Part shown: positions 56,567 to 64,000 of the stretch, piece by piece
Position numbering within the stretch: the stretch's first letter is position 1
Layout of the letters: every line of letters begins with the position of its first letter
DNA from: Niastella soli
GTDB lineage: Bacteria > Bacteroidota > Bacteroidia > Chitinophagales > Chitinophagaceae
DNA length: 64,000 bases
NCBI RefSeq assembly: GCF_017742245.1
Contig: NZ_JAGHKO010000014.1
Coordinates: 413,329-477,328, forward strand
Reading direction: 5' to 3'
Translations under genes and position numbers: made by a program
Notes under the pieces: model-generated
What the model saw: only the letters and a program-made list of their open reading frames with translations
The model's database searches: none
Told to the model about the DNA's origin: nothing

Positions 56567-58573
56567 TTATAAATTATTAATTAACAAACTTATTTTCCAA
56601 GACCTGCCCGGCATAGGGAAATACCGCACTACATCATATTTTTCATCGGTAACGTTATTCAACTCGCCCTTGATCTGCAGGCCATATTGTTTGATGTTTA
56701 TTTGCCGGCTAACAAACACATCGTGGATGCCCCAGCCATCGAGCTGGTTATAAGGATTGTTCTCCCCCAATACATACCGGGTGCCTGAAAACAGCAGACT
56801 GTAGCCGGTTGTCCAGTGGCGGTAATTAAAACTGAGCAGTGCAGAACCCGAATGATCGGGTGTATAAGGGATCCTATTCTTATAGGTAACGGTAGAAGGA
56901 TCGGTAACATCCAGCGCATGCTGAAAGGTATAGGCTATACGGGAGGACCAGGCTACCTGTTTGCTGAGCGCGCCATCTGCTTCCGCAGTAACGTCTATTC
57001 CCTTGATGTTTACTTTACCCAGGTTCAACATCGTCCATACAAAGAGATTTTTATTGGGGATGGCAACGATCTTGTCTTTTATTGAATTGTAGTACCCATC
57101 TGCACTGATGCTAAAATGTTTTATGGCGCCTTTAAATGAAGTACAATACACCAGCCCAACGTTGTACTGACGCGCATATTCAGGCTGCAGCGACACATTT
57201 CCTATGACGCGGTAATACAGGTCGTTGAAAGTGGGCATCCGAAAGACATGCTTATAGAATAGGCGGAGCATGAACGGGCTGTTAGCCGATAATTTTCCAC
57301 TGAATGCCACAGCGGGCGTTAGCTTACTGATGGTATTGGCCTCCGCCCCGGTCTTCACCTGATCATTGATTGTAGTAAGCAGTCCCGAACCATTTATCTG
57401 CCATAGCGGACGCGTATAATTGACAGCCAGGCTATTCCAAAAGCTTTTACGGGCAGGATAAGCAAAATCGGACATATTTGAATTCAGCTTTGAATACGCC
57501 GCATCTGAAGCCGCTGAGAGCGTCAGCCGCTCCTTTATCTGCTGACTAAGCGCTGCACTTAGATAATATTCATATTGCGTATACCGGTTATCGAGCCCGC
57601 CTGCATTGTTCAAATAATCGGGATCGGTGTATTTGGTATAACTCCGGCTGGCTTTTGCTGATACCAGTAAGCCCGTAGTGTTCTTATTAAAGAATTTGCG
57701 GTACCGGCTTTGTACATAATAATCACTGTTCCACAAGTGTTGTACCGACCGCTCGTTATAAAAAACTACTACCCCCGGTAATCCCCGGCTGCTGTTATAG
57801 CCCGACAACTTCACCTGCCAGGTAGCACTGTCTTTAAATTGTTTCAACAGGTTCACCTCACCCTGAAACGAGCGCATCTCACCATTCTCGCGTTTGGTAT
57901 GCAGGGAGGAAGAACCGTTGTCTATGTAATAAGGATAATTCCCTTTTGAGACCAGGGCCTCTGCATTTACGCCGATGGCCATTTGTTTGGGCAGCACCAG
58001 GTTCATGCCCGCTGCAGGCTGCCATAACCCAAAAGAGCCGGCTTTTAACCCCGCCTGCCAGCGAGTATGCTGCAGGGCTTCGGTTGAAAAAGAAAGCGTA
58101 TTAATGGACAATACAGCAGCAGCCGCATAGCCCCGGGCCGGTTGCAGCAGGCTTTGCGCGTTAGCCTGTTGCAGATCGATGCTTTGCACAAAAGTCACCG
58201 AATACTTACTCAGGTCTATCTGCCCGCTTTGCGCATCCGATGCGGCAATACCATCATACGTAACACCGGTCTGTTGAGCGCCCAGGCTCCTTACCGAAAC
58301 GGTTTTTAAGCCCCCCGCCCCACCATAATCTTTTACCAGTACACCGGAGAAGAAACGGGCCGCATCACCCACCGAGGGCGCATTGATCTGTTGAAGCGTT
58401 TGACGGTTTAACGACTGGGCAGGAGTAATAGCAGTGAAAGTTGGTTTCTTCCTCTGCGAACCGACAGTCACTTTTTCCAAAGTCTTTACACTGTCTTTAT
58501 GTTGCGCCAAAAGCGCCACAGGCGACATCAGTACCAACACCAGGAGTGCATATGTAATAAAAGCAGTCTTCAA
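56567..58573 (-). CDS. btuB: BtuB-like TonB-dependent cobalamin receptor
   Basis: A 668-residue TonB-dependent receptor. The start TTG 58573 gives a regular signal peptide (KTAFITYALLVLVLMSPVALLAQ); a longer frame from TTG 58609 adds 12 residues (MFHCRCCQNYKQ) that do not fit. The TonB box region is KTLEKVTVGSQ, the plug shows SLNRQTLQQINAPSVGDAARFFSGVLV and KTVSVRSLGAQQTGVTYDGI, and the barrel ends in WKISLLINNL. There is no SusC-type N-terminal domain; size and plug fit BtuB-class receptors. The upstream cobalamin riboswitch and the BtuG-like partner support B12 or cobinamide as ligand. It moves the ligand over the outer membrane; BtuF/BtuCD are not in the window. Confidence 0.9.
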   Translation of the reverse strand: MKTAFITYALLVLVLMSPVALLAQHKDSVKTLEKVTVGSQRKKPTFTAITPAQSLNRQTLQQINAPSVGDAARFFSGVLVKDYGGAGGLKTVSVRSLGAQQTGVTYDGIAASDAQSGQIDLSKYSVTFVQSIDLQQANAQSLLQPARGYAAAAVLSINTLSFSTEALQHTRWQAGLKAGSFGLWQPAAGMNLVLPKQMAIGVNAEALVSKGNYPYYIDNGSSSLHTKRENGEMRSFQGEVNLLKQFKDSATWQVKLSGYNSSRGLPGVVVFYNERSVQHLWNSDYYVQSRYRKFFNKNTTGLLVSAKASRSYTKYTDPDYLNNAGGLDNRYTQYEYYLSAALSQQIKERLTLSAASDAAYSKLNSNMSDFAYPARKSFWNSLAVNYTRPLWQINGSGLLTTINDQVKTGAEANTISKLTPAVAFSGKLSANSPFMLRLFYKHVFRMPTFNDLYYRVIGNVSLQPEYARQYNVGLVYCTSFKGAIKHFSISADGYYNSIKDKIVAIPNKNLFVWTMLNLGKVNIKGIDVTAEADGALSKQVAWSSRIAYTFQHALDVTDPSTVTYKNRIPYTPDHSGSALLSFNYRHWTTGYSLLFSGTRYVLGENNPYNQLDGWGIHDVFVSRQINIKQYGLQIKGELNNVTDEKYDVVRYFPMPGRSWKISLLINNL

Positions 58574-58691
58574 TTGCTTGTAATTTTGGCAACACCGGCA
58601 ATGGAACAAACAGTAAAAACAATAAGCGAGAAGACAACAAGGGTCTGTTGATTGTTTCTACCAGCTTCTTCCACGAAAGCCGATAAATAAG

Positions 58692-58886
58692 TTGGTTACG
58701 GCAGGTCTTCTGGCTCGTTTCATTTGTTCAACACCTTCCCTCCCGATACATCGGAAAGTGGCTGTAGATTGAACACTTGTGAATCTTACATGATCCACGA
58801 AACTTACAGCTGCGGGACAGCCCCGGAATTGCACCGGGTTCCCTTTTAATCCCTCCCGGCCAGGCCGGGAAAGAACCGATAACGGC
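58692..58886 (-). promoter_or_regulatory. Cobalamin riboswitch
   Basis: Read on the minus strand, the region contains the conserved cobalamin riboswitch blocks in order: AAAGGGAACCCGGTGCAATT, CCGGGGCTGTCCCGCAGCTG, a GCCACTTTCC segment, GGGAAGGTGTTGAAC and the closing AACGAGCCAGAAGACCTGCC (ending near 58699). The GC-rich peripheral stem (TCCCGGCCTGGCCGGGA) is also present. It lies ~110-120 bp upstream of the btuB-like gene and should repress btuB-btuG when cobalamin is plentiful. Confidence 0.95.
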
Positions 58887-59266
58887 GCGAAGGTAGGGGA
58901 ATTATTGAATATGTGGCGGATTATGAAAAGGGCCTCTTTAAAATAAGTGACTTCTTCTTTTAAACTTTATGAAGTAAGAGGTAGGAAGTAGGAGTTGATC
59001 AGTTGATCAGGAAAGGCAAGTTGATGAGAAAATTCCGGTTTATTAGTTTATGAGTTATTGAGTTTCAATAATGCACCCCGCTGTAGCGGGGCGCCATTAT
59101 TGAAGTGTACAAGACCTGTAAGGTCTATCATTGGGTCTTGCATAGTCAGACTGATGTATTAGACCTGACAGGTCTGATTCGTTTCATTTTAAGAACGACC
59201 TGTCAGGAGCGCATATACCCTCTGATATTGCAAGCTCAAATGGCGCACCTTACAGGTCTCTATATT
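58887..59266. repeat. Intergenic repeat cluster: octamer tandem, hairpin and AGACCTG palindromes
   Basis: No gene is supported here. TTGATCAG occurs twice in tandem (58995-59010). A long imperfect hairpin spans 59064-59104 (TTCAATAATG...CATTATTGAA outside, CCCCGC-TGTA-GCGGGG inside). Then come the palindromes AGACCT-GTA-AGGTCT (59112-59126) and AGACCTG-A-CAGGTCT (59161-59175), and half-copies CGACCTGTCAGG (about 59196) and CCTTACAGGTCTC (about 59248). These look like dispersed intergenic palindromes; the hairpin may also end transcription of the metallophosphoesterase gene. Confidence 0.65.
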
Positions 59267-60835
59267 TTACTTAACAACCCGCACCTCAAACCTGTCCTTC
59301 AAACACGTATAGGGATCGATCACTTCATAGACCGTTTTAGAAGCGGTTGGTTTTATGATAATAGACCTGGTGGCCTCTTTGCTTTTATTCCATTTGTAAG
59401 TTCCGATGAAAGAGGCAGTCAGTGTAGCATTCTCCCCTTTTTTGATGGTGATCACCTGCGTCCTGTTCACATCTTTCATCATTACAAAATGGTCCCTGAT
59501 CTGTCCGTCCGAACAGATCCATTTCAACTCAAGCCGGTTCTCGTTTACTTCTATCATGGAAGCGCCGCCCAGTTCATTGTAAGAATAATACATAGCGTCG
59601 TGGGGATAAGTAGGCTGCCGGGTGCCCATAGCGCCGGCAGAACCGGTCACTACGTATACAGTCCCTTTATTGGCTGAATCTTTTATATAGGGACAGCTGT
59701 TCTCACTGCCATCATACAAAGCGGAAGAAGAACTGAGGTTATGCCGGGTAGCATTGAAGGTAGCCTCCATTCCATAATGACCGTTCATCAGCCGTGATCT
59801 TTCATACAAATGGCTGTGGCCGCAAACGATGAGGTCAACCCCATAGCGTTCCAGAATGCGAATAAAGTTCTCCCTGATCTTTACCAGCTCGTCTTCATGA
59901 TCGGAATTGTGGGAACCCATGGTATACGGCGGATGGTGCCAGTACGCTACTACCCACCCTCTTTTGGTATTATGAAATGCTTCCAGGTCTTTTTTGATCC
60001 ATTGCACCTGGGCGCCCAACGTATCATATAACCGGGTTTCTTTATCTTCTTTACCATAGGAATCGATGGATAGGAAATGCACGTTACCAATATCAAAAGA
60101 ATAAAAGGCCTGGGTACCGGAAGCTACGCCCCCACTCTCCCCTTTTGTAGGCATGGAGAAGTTCTGGTAATAGGCAATATCATGGGTAGCCTGCGCCGTT
60201 GCTTTATACTGGTAAACATCATTGTAGTCATGGTTGCCAGGCGCGGGAAATAATGGATATTTCTTCAGCAGGATATCCTTATAAATATTGAAGAATTTCT
60301 CCTGAAACTCCGGGTCCTGTCCTGAGTTATAGGCATTATCACCCAAGAGGATCCAGGCGTCCATTGGTTTATCGGCCAGGTATTTTATCACCTGATCCCG
60401 CACGGACCGCTGGTTTACGGAGTTGTTGCCGCAATCGCCAAAAACGCCAATGCGATAACTGCCTTCGGTGCCAGGCACGGGCAGGGTCACAAAATAATTG
60501 TCGCCCCCTTTTTGCAGCGTATCGCCCGGGCCGCCACCAATGGCGTAATAGTATTTTGTACGCGGGGTAAGACCAGTTACTGTAACCTTGTGTTCAAAGG
60601 TGAGCGTTGGCTCTTCCGCCAACGTGGTCAGTTCATTTTCTTTGGCGCCATAGTTTACCACGCTTCTGGTCAATGCATCGGTACGCCAGCGAATAACTAT
60701 ACTATTGCTGGTTGCTACCTGTAAATAAGGCCCGCGGATCAGGTGCGCCTGTACATCAGGTTTTCGTTGGGCGTTGCTGATGAACGGCACTATCAACCCG
60801 ATCAAAGCCATTCCGGTTATTAATTTCCTTTTCAA
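59267..60835 (-). CDS. Secreted purple-acid-phosphatase-like metallophosphoesterase
   Basis: A 522-residue exported protein (signal LITGMALIGLIVPFISNAQ). The N-terminal fibronectin-III-like domain of purple acid phosphatases lies at about 28-125 (LIRGPYLQVATSNSIVIRWR and TVTGLTPRTKYYYAIGGG). The metallophosphoesterase domain shows all metal motifs: GVFGDCGNN, ILLGDNAYNSG, APGNHDY, VVAYWHHPPY and VDLIVCGHSHLYERS. A C-terminal beta domain follows. It probably hydrolyses phosphomonoesters in the periplasm or outside the cell. Regulation by phosphate (Pho box) is not evident from the upstream sequence. Confidence 0.92.
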   Translation of the reverse strand: MKRKLITGMALIGLIVPFISNAQRKPDVQAHLIRGPYLQVATSNSIVIRWRTDALTRSVVNYGAKENELTTLAEEPTLTFEHKVTVTGLTPRTKYYYAIGGGPGDTLQKGGDNYFVTLPVPGTEGSYRIGVFGDCGNNSVNQRSVRDQVIKYLADKPMDAWILLGDNAYNSGQDPEFQEKFFNIYKDILLKKYPLFPAPGNHDYNDVYQYKATAQATHDIAYYQNFSMPTKGESGGVASGTQAFYSFDIGNVHFLSIDSYGKEDKETRLYDTLGAQVQWIKKDLEAFHNTKRGWVVAYWHHPPYTMGSHNSDHEDELVKIRENFIRILERYGVDLIVCGHSHLYERSRLMNGHYGMEATFNATRHNLSSSSALYDGSENSCPYIKDSANKGTVYVVTGSAGAMGTRQPTYPHDAMYYSYNELGGASMIEVNENRLELKWICSDGQIRDHFVMMKDVNRTQVITIKKGENATLTASFIGTYKWNKSKEATRSIIIKPTASKTVYEVIDPYTCLKDRFEVRVVK

Positions 60836-60889
60836 TTGAACTATTGATTTGTTACAAATAGCCGCAAAGAAACAAATCGTATGTTACGC

Positions 60890-62080
60890 TTATATTAACC
60901 CGTCCTTTATGGCTTTTAAATACGCCTTGTTGTTCGACTTTTTGATCACTATTTCATGACATTGGTTGAATTTGGCAAAAGCCTTCAACGCATCAACGAA
61001 GTTTTCGATCATGTCCTTTGTCAGCTTCACTGACTCGAAATGCAGATTATGAATGAGCAATTCATTTTGTTTGCGATCGGCCTTTGCATCCATGCGGGCG
61101 ACAAAGGTATCGCCTATCAATACAGGCAGGGAGAAATAACCATATTTCCGTTTGGGTGCGGGCACAAAACATTCTATCTGGTAATCGAAGTCGAAGAAGT
61201 CTTTTAAGCGATGCCGGAATACATTTACCGAGTCGAATGGTGACAGGATAAAAGCATCCCCGGCCAACGTGATCTTTTTGCTTTTATAAGCAGGCAGCAT
61301 ATACAGCGGCCCTTTCAATCCTTCAATCGCCACCTGCAAGAGCTCTTTTTCCGCTACCATTTTCTCCATTTCCTTTTTTACCAGGTTATCTTTTACATAC
61401 CGCGCACGCCAGGCCATTTCTTTGGCATAGGCAATGCCCATGCTTTGCAGACAACGTCTTATTACATGCCTGGCAAACTCTTCTGGTGTTGGTTTGTTGG
61501 AATCAGTGTCTACCGGAATAATATTCCGCGGCAGGTCGTACAGTTTATGGAAGTCTTTTTTACGGGTCACCATTAGTTGACCGGTCATATATAAACGTTC
61601 TAGCGCCACCTTGGAAGGGCGCCAATCCCACCAGCCAGAACTGGCCACCTGGCGGTCGTTATCAAAATCCTTTACACCCAGCGGCCCATCGCGGCCTACC
61701 CTATCCAGCACCTGATTCATTAAATTGATCTCGGGCTGCTCCATATGATATCTTTTTGCAAAGCTTTCCTTGATGGGTAATGAAAAACGATAATCATGCA
61801 TAGGCATGTAGCCTGCATCACAGGTGAAGTATTCGAATACCCGGCCATCGTGCTGCAGCTCTTCCAGCCATTCCGGTTTATAGTCGGGCACCCGGGCGTA
61901 AATAGCATGGTGATGCGCCCGTTCCACCACATAGTTGGTATCGAGCTGAACATACCCCAAATGGTCGATGAGTTTGTAAACGGCCTCGCGCCCTTTTCCA
62001 AACTGGGCACGTTTGGCCAGTCCGGCTGCATGTAAAATAATTTTCCTGGCTTCTGCTTTGGTAAGACTGATCTGGTTCAT
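60890..62080 (-). CDS. YcaQ/AlkX-family DNA glycosylase (HTH_42 winged-helix protein)
   Basis: A 396-residue cytoplasmic protein of the YcaQ (DUF1006/HTH_42) family, which unhooks interstrand DNA crosslinks and removes bulky alkyl lesions. Typical motifs: the N-terminal helix SLTKAEARKIILHAAGL, the catalytic Q-hydrophobic-D motif in LGYVQLDTNYVVERAHHHAIYARV (QLD rather than the QxQ of Streptomyces AlkZ), FEYFTCDAGYMPM, SSGWWDWRPSKVALERLYMTG and SPFDSVNVFRHRLKDFFDFDYQIECFVP. Length and order agree with the family. It is monocistronic; a -7-like element TACTTTTG lies at 62122-62115 on the minus strand. Confidence 0.9.
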   Translation of the reverse strand: MNQISLTKAEARKIILHAAGLAKRAQFGKGREAVYKLIDHLGYVQLDTNYVVERAHHHAIYARVPDYKPEWLEELQHDGRVFEYFTCDAGYMPMHDYRFSLPIKESFAKRYHMEQPEINLMNQVLDRVGRDGPLGVKDFDNDRQVASSGWWDWRPSKVALERLYMTGQLMVTRKKDFHKLYDLPRNIIPVDTDSNKPTPEEFARHVIRRCLQSMGIAYAKEMAWRARYVKDNLVKKEMEKMVAEKELLQVAIEGLKGPLYMLPAYKSKKITLAGDAFILSPFDSVNVFRHRLKDFFDFDYQIECFVPAPKRKYGYFSLPVLIGDTFVARMDAKADRKQNELLIHNLHFESVKLTKDMIENFVDALKAFAKFNQCHEIVIKKSNNKAYLKAIKDGLI

Positions 62081-62114
62081 ACGTAGGCGATAAAGTTAAT
62101 AAAAGAGGAGGTAT

Positions 62115-62122
62115 CAAAAGTA
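62115..62122 (-). promoter_or_regulatory. Candidate -7 element of the YcaQ-like gene
   Basis: TACTTTTG on the minus strand matches TAnnTTTG and lies 35 bp before the ATG at 62080. A TTTG at 62150-62147 stands 24 bp upstream, more than the usual spacing. Confidence 0.35.
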
Positions 62123-62198
62123 AACGGTCCAGAGAAAGGCTTCAGCCAAATCCCCAGGTGGCTGGCAGGGAGCTAATCCGGACATAACAGGGACTTTC

Positions 62199-62312
62199 CC
62201 CTGTGAGGTCCCTGTGAGGTCCCTGTGAGGTCCCTGTGAGGTTCCTGTGAGGTTCCTGTGAGCTCCTGTGAGTTCCTGTTAAGTCCCTGTGAGGGCCTTG
62301 TGATGTCCTGAG
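62199..62312 (+). repeat. 11-bp tandem repeat (CCCTGTGAGGT type), about ten units
   Basis: Four exact copies of CCCTGTGAGGT (62199-62242) are followed by diverging copies of 10-11 bp (TCCTGTGAGGT, TCCTGTGAGC, TCCTGTGAGT, TCCTGTTAAGT, CCCTGTGAGGG, CCTTGTGATGT). The array lies in the 490-bp gene-free interval 62081-62570 between the YcaQ-like and GH71/99-like genes. Confidence 0.9.
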
Positions 62313-62377
62313 AATAGCCTATACGGGTCCCTGCAAGCGCCATTACTTATACCACCAAACCCGCACTGTATATGGGG

Positions 62378-62415
62378 GTTCAGTGCGGGTTTAGTGCGGG
62401 TTCAGTGCGAGTTTT
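62378..62415 (+). repeat. Second short 11-bp tandem repeat (GTTCAGTGCGG type)
   Basis: GTTCAGTGCGG, GTTTAGTGCGG and GTTCAGTGCGA stand in tandem. The sequence differs from the array at 62199 but has the same 11-bp period, only 65 bp away. Confidence 0.75.
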
Positions 62416-62570
62416 AATAGGGAAATGGCTTGTTTCAGTATATCTGGAGTGAATCTGACTGGTTTGGATAGAGAACAGCCTATAAATCAGAGGAGGTAAA
62501 TGAAAAGGGGTGCCCCCAATTACGTGGAAGACACCCGCTATTAACTGCAGATTGACCTATTTGACCAAAA

Positions 62571-63836
62571 CTATTTTGTGCTTTTTAAGACCGGTACGGT
62601 TACCTGCAACGGCATTTGCTTACGAAGCATCTTGGCCGCCTGCCCCGTGAGATATAAATAATAATCGTTAGGTATCTCCTTTTCAAACGATACAAAATGG
62701 CTGAGCCCTACGGGTGGGTCTTTTGCTATTTTAAAGATAGCGGTGCCTTCATCTACCTCATCAAACATGGCTATATACAACATGCCGGCACCGCTCTGAA
62801 TGGCGCCAACAATTTGTTTCCAGTAAAACCGGCCCCGGTTACGTGGGATCTGGTCCATAGGACTTTTCTCATACATGTTATGCCAGCTGAACCCGGGAAA
62901 GACTGTGGGTACATAATCAACGTGGTGCTGTTTACACCAGGCTATATCGGCTTTGATGCGTGGCAAAAAGGCGGCGTATGACTCCTCATTATACCGCCCT
63001 ACCAGCCAGGGATGAATGATGTCTGCTTTTTTCAACACATCAAATAGTGCCGAATCTTTCTCGGTGTCCCGGCCCAGGTCGCGCCAGTAACCGGGCACGC
63101 CTAACAGAATGGAACAGCCGCCATATTCTTTGTCGGTCTTTAAAAAGTCTACTATCTTCTCTACTTCTTTTAACCCATATGCCCGGTGATCGTTAAACCC
63201 AACACCCCATAAAGCCACCAAAGGTTTACCGTTGTGGTATAAATAGTTTTGATTGTTTCCCCTTGTGGTAAGCCGCAGACTGTCAACCAGTCGTTTCCAG
63301 TCATTGATAACTATTTCCTCATCACCGGGTCTCATCCCGGAAAAATCGTACATCACGGCCAGGGCGCGGTGGTATTGCTGCGCCGCATTCAGGGCATTGC
63401 TTAATACCGTATTGTTATGATGCAGGCTATGGGGGCTTTTTAAATTGGTCACAAAGCGTTGTACAAAAACGCCATCCACCCCATATTGCTGCATCCATTT
63501 AAAATGCAGGTCAACGCTGCTGGCATCGAAGGAACTGAAAACATACGCGGCGCTGCTATCAGCATGTAGAAAGGGCGTTTTATAGGTATTCGGATATTCT
63601 GTAACATCGGGCCAGCAATCTATTTTACAATCACCCGGCTGAAACTTACCGCGATTGGCATAATGGAACCAACCTCTGTTTGCGCCATCATCCGGTGCAT
63701 TGAACCAGCCCTGATAACCGGCCATTACCAGTCCTTTGTAGGAAGGGAAGCCTGAATTGTTACTATGCTTTGGTTGCGCATGTGCGGCAACTATATAAAA
63801 AATGGCTATGAGTAATATTATTTGCTTTGGCAACAT
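62571..63836 (-). CDS. Secreted glycoside hydrolase family 71/99-like protein
   Basis: A 421-residue exported protein. The frame is open upstream to 63977, but that part reads the GGCAGAC heptamers as LPSAVCR repeats; ATG 63836 gives a normal signal peptide (LPKQIILLIAIFYIVAAHAQ). The mature part matches the GH71/99-like group: YKGLVMAGYQGWFNAPDDGA, VFSSFDASSVDLHFKWMQQY, GVDGVFVQRFV, LAVMYDFSGM, PLVALWGVGFND, HPWLVGRYNEESYAAF and the late MLYIAMFDEVDEGTAIF with carboxylates in the expected place. Related families cleave alpha-mannan or alpha-1,3-glucan by endo action; the substrate here is unknown. No SusCD pair is next to it. Confidence 0.85.
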   Translation of the reverse strand: MLPKQIILLIAIFYIVAAHAQPKHSNNSGFPSYKGLVMAGYQGWFNAPDDGANRGWFHYANRGKFQPGDCKIDCWPDVTEYPNTYKTPFLHADSSAAYVFSSFDASSVDLHFKWMQQYGVDGVFVQRFVTNLKSPHSLHHNNTVLSNALNAAQQYHRALAVMYDFSGMRPGDEEIVINDWKRLVDSLRLTTRGNNQNYLYHNGKPLVALWGVGFNDHRAYGLKEVEKIVDFLKTDKEYGGCSILLGVPGYWRDLGRDTEKDSALFDVLKKADIIHPWLVGRYNEESYAAFLPRIKADIAWCKQHHVDYVPTVFPGFSWHNMYEKSPMDQIPRNRGRFYWKQIVGAIQSGAGMLYIAMFDEVDEGTAIFKIAKDPPVGLSHFVSFEKEIPNDYYLYLTGQAAKMLRKQMPLQVTVPVLKSTK

Positions 63837-63874
63837 AAGTATGTTTTTTTGTCCTGAATGGGCAATGGTGAAAG

Positions 63875-64000
63875 GGCAGAAGGCAAACGGCAAACGGCAG
63901 ACGGCAGACGGCAAACGGCAGACGGCAGACGGCAGACGGCAAACGGCAGACGGCAGACGGCAGACGGCAGACGGCAAACGGCAGACGGCAGACGGCAGAC
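63875..64000 (+). repeat. Heptamer tandem array (GGCAGAC/GGCAAAC), continues past the window
   Basis: From about 63875 to the right edge the sequence is a near-perfect 7-bp tandem of GGCAGAC with interspersed GGCAAAC variants (at least 16 units). It begins ~40 bp upstream of the GH71/99-like start codon. The preceding GGCAATGG...GGCAGAAGGC segment (63855-63880) resembles 11813-11831. Confidence 0.92.

Noticed and set aside
58573..58609. TTG 58609 as start of the BtuB-like protein
   Set aside because: It adds a Cys-rich 12-residue stretch in front of the signal peptide; TTG 58573 directly precedes a normal signal sequence. The choice is not certain.
59105..59677. A 190-codon plus-strand frame
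   Set aside because: It runs through the AGACCTG palindromes and antisense to the metallophosphoesterase C-terminus; no domain is visible.
63837..63977. N-terminal extension of the GH71/99-like protein with LPSAVCR repeats
   Set aside because: It is only the reading of the GGCAGAC heptamer array; the internal ATG 63836 begins a regular signal peptide.
63875..64000. Possible CRISPR array
   Set aside because: The units are contiguous 7-mers without spacers; the same holds for the 11-bp arrays at 62199-62415. No cas genes are present.

Overview
The window comes from a Bacteroidota chromosome, most likely a Chitinophagaceae member (Niastella/Chitinophaga-like; genus is inference). Evidence: four SusC/SusD pairs, an ECF-sigma/FecR/STN-SusC set, several TlpA-family lipo/periplasmic thioredoxins, DUF4843 and PKD-like lipoproteins, LytTR signalling, promoters of the Bacteroidota TTTG-N19-TAnnTTTG type, and few Shine-Dalgarno sequences. 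No rRNA, tRNA, CRISPR array, transposase or prophage was seen.

Layout. 1-6.5 kb (minus): a secreted-protein operon of a tail-fibre-like coiled-coil protein, a 1332-residue YD/RHS-type protein and a PKD/Ig-like protein that runs off the left edge. 6.7-9.0 kb: a small unknown protein and a membrane hybrid histidine kinase. 9.2-12.5 kb (plus): a Tat-exported molybdenum hydroxylase (isoquinoline 1-oxidoreductase-like, IorA/IorB) with a di-haem cytochrome c. 12.9-16 kb: a cysteine-type sulfatase, an M57-like zinc protease lipoprotein, a small HTH protein and a small Cys-containing secreted protein. 16-23 kb (minus): sigma factor, FecR, STN-SusC and SusD, a classical trans-envelope nutrient-signalling set. 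23.3-29.2 kb (minus): SusC-SusD-TlpA operon with a textbook promoter and a strong terminator.

29.5-32.1 kb (minus): a family 2A encapsulin shell and its cysteine desulfurase cargo, translationally coupled, i.e. a sulfur-related protein nanocompartment. A short inverted repeat of similar sequence lies upstream of both this operon and the neighbouring SusC-SusD-TlpA operon, hinting at common control. 32.6-53.1 kb (minus): a 20-kb uptake locus in which almost every part is doubled: two SusC, two SusD, DUF4843, PKD-like, then (after a terminator) two M-type zinc metalloproteases, one of which has lost all three zinc-ligand histidines, and two TlpA-like proteins. A divergent LytS-type kinase plus LytTR regulator (53.5-55.3 kb) is the likely controller.

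55.5-58.9 kb (minus): a cobalamin riboswitch, a BtuB-like TonB receptor and a BtuG-like beta-propeller lipoprotein, forming a vitamin B12 capture module. 59.3-63.8 kb (minus): a purple-acid-phosphatase-like metallophosphoesterase, a YcaQ/AlkX-type DNA glycosylase and a GH71/99-like secreted enzyme. Intergenic regions carry several families of short-period tandem repeats (7, 8 and 11 bp) and palindromic repeats that recur at distant sites in the window.
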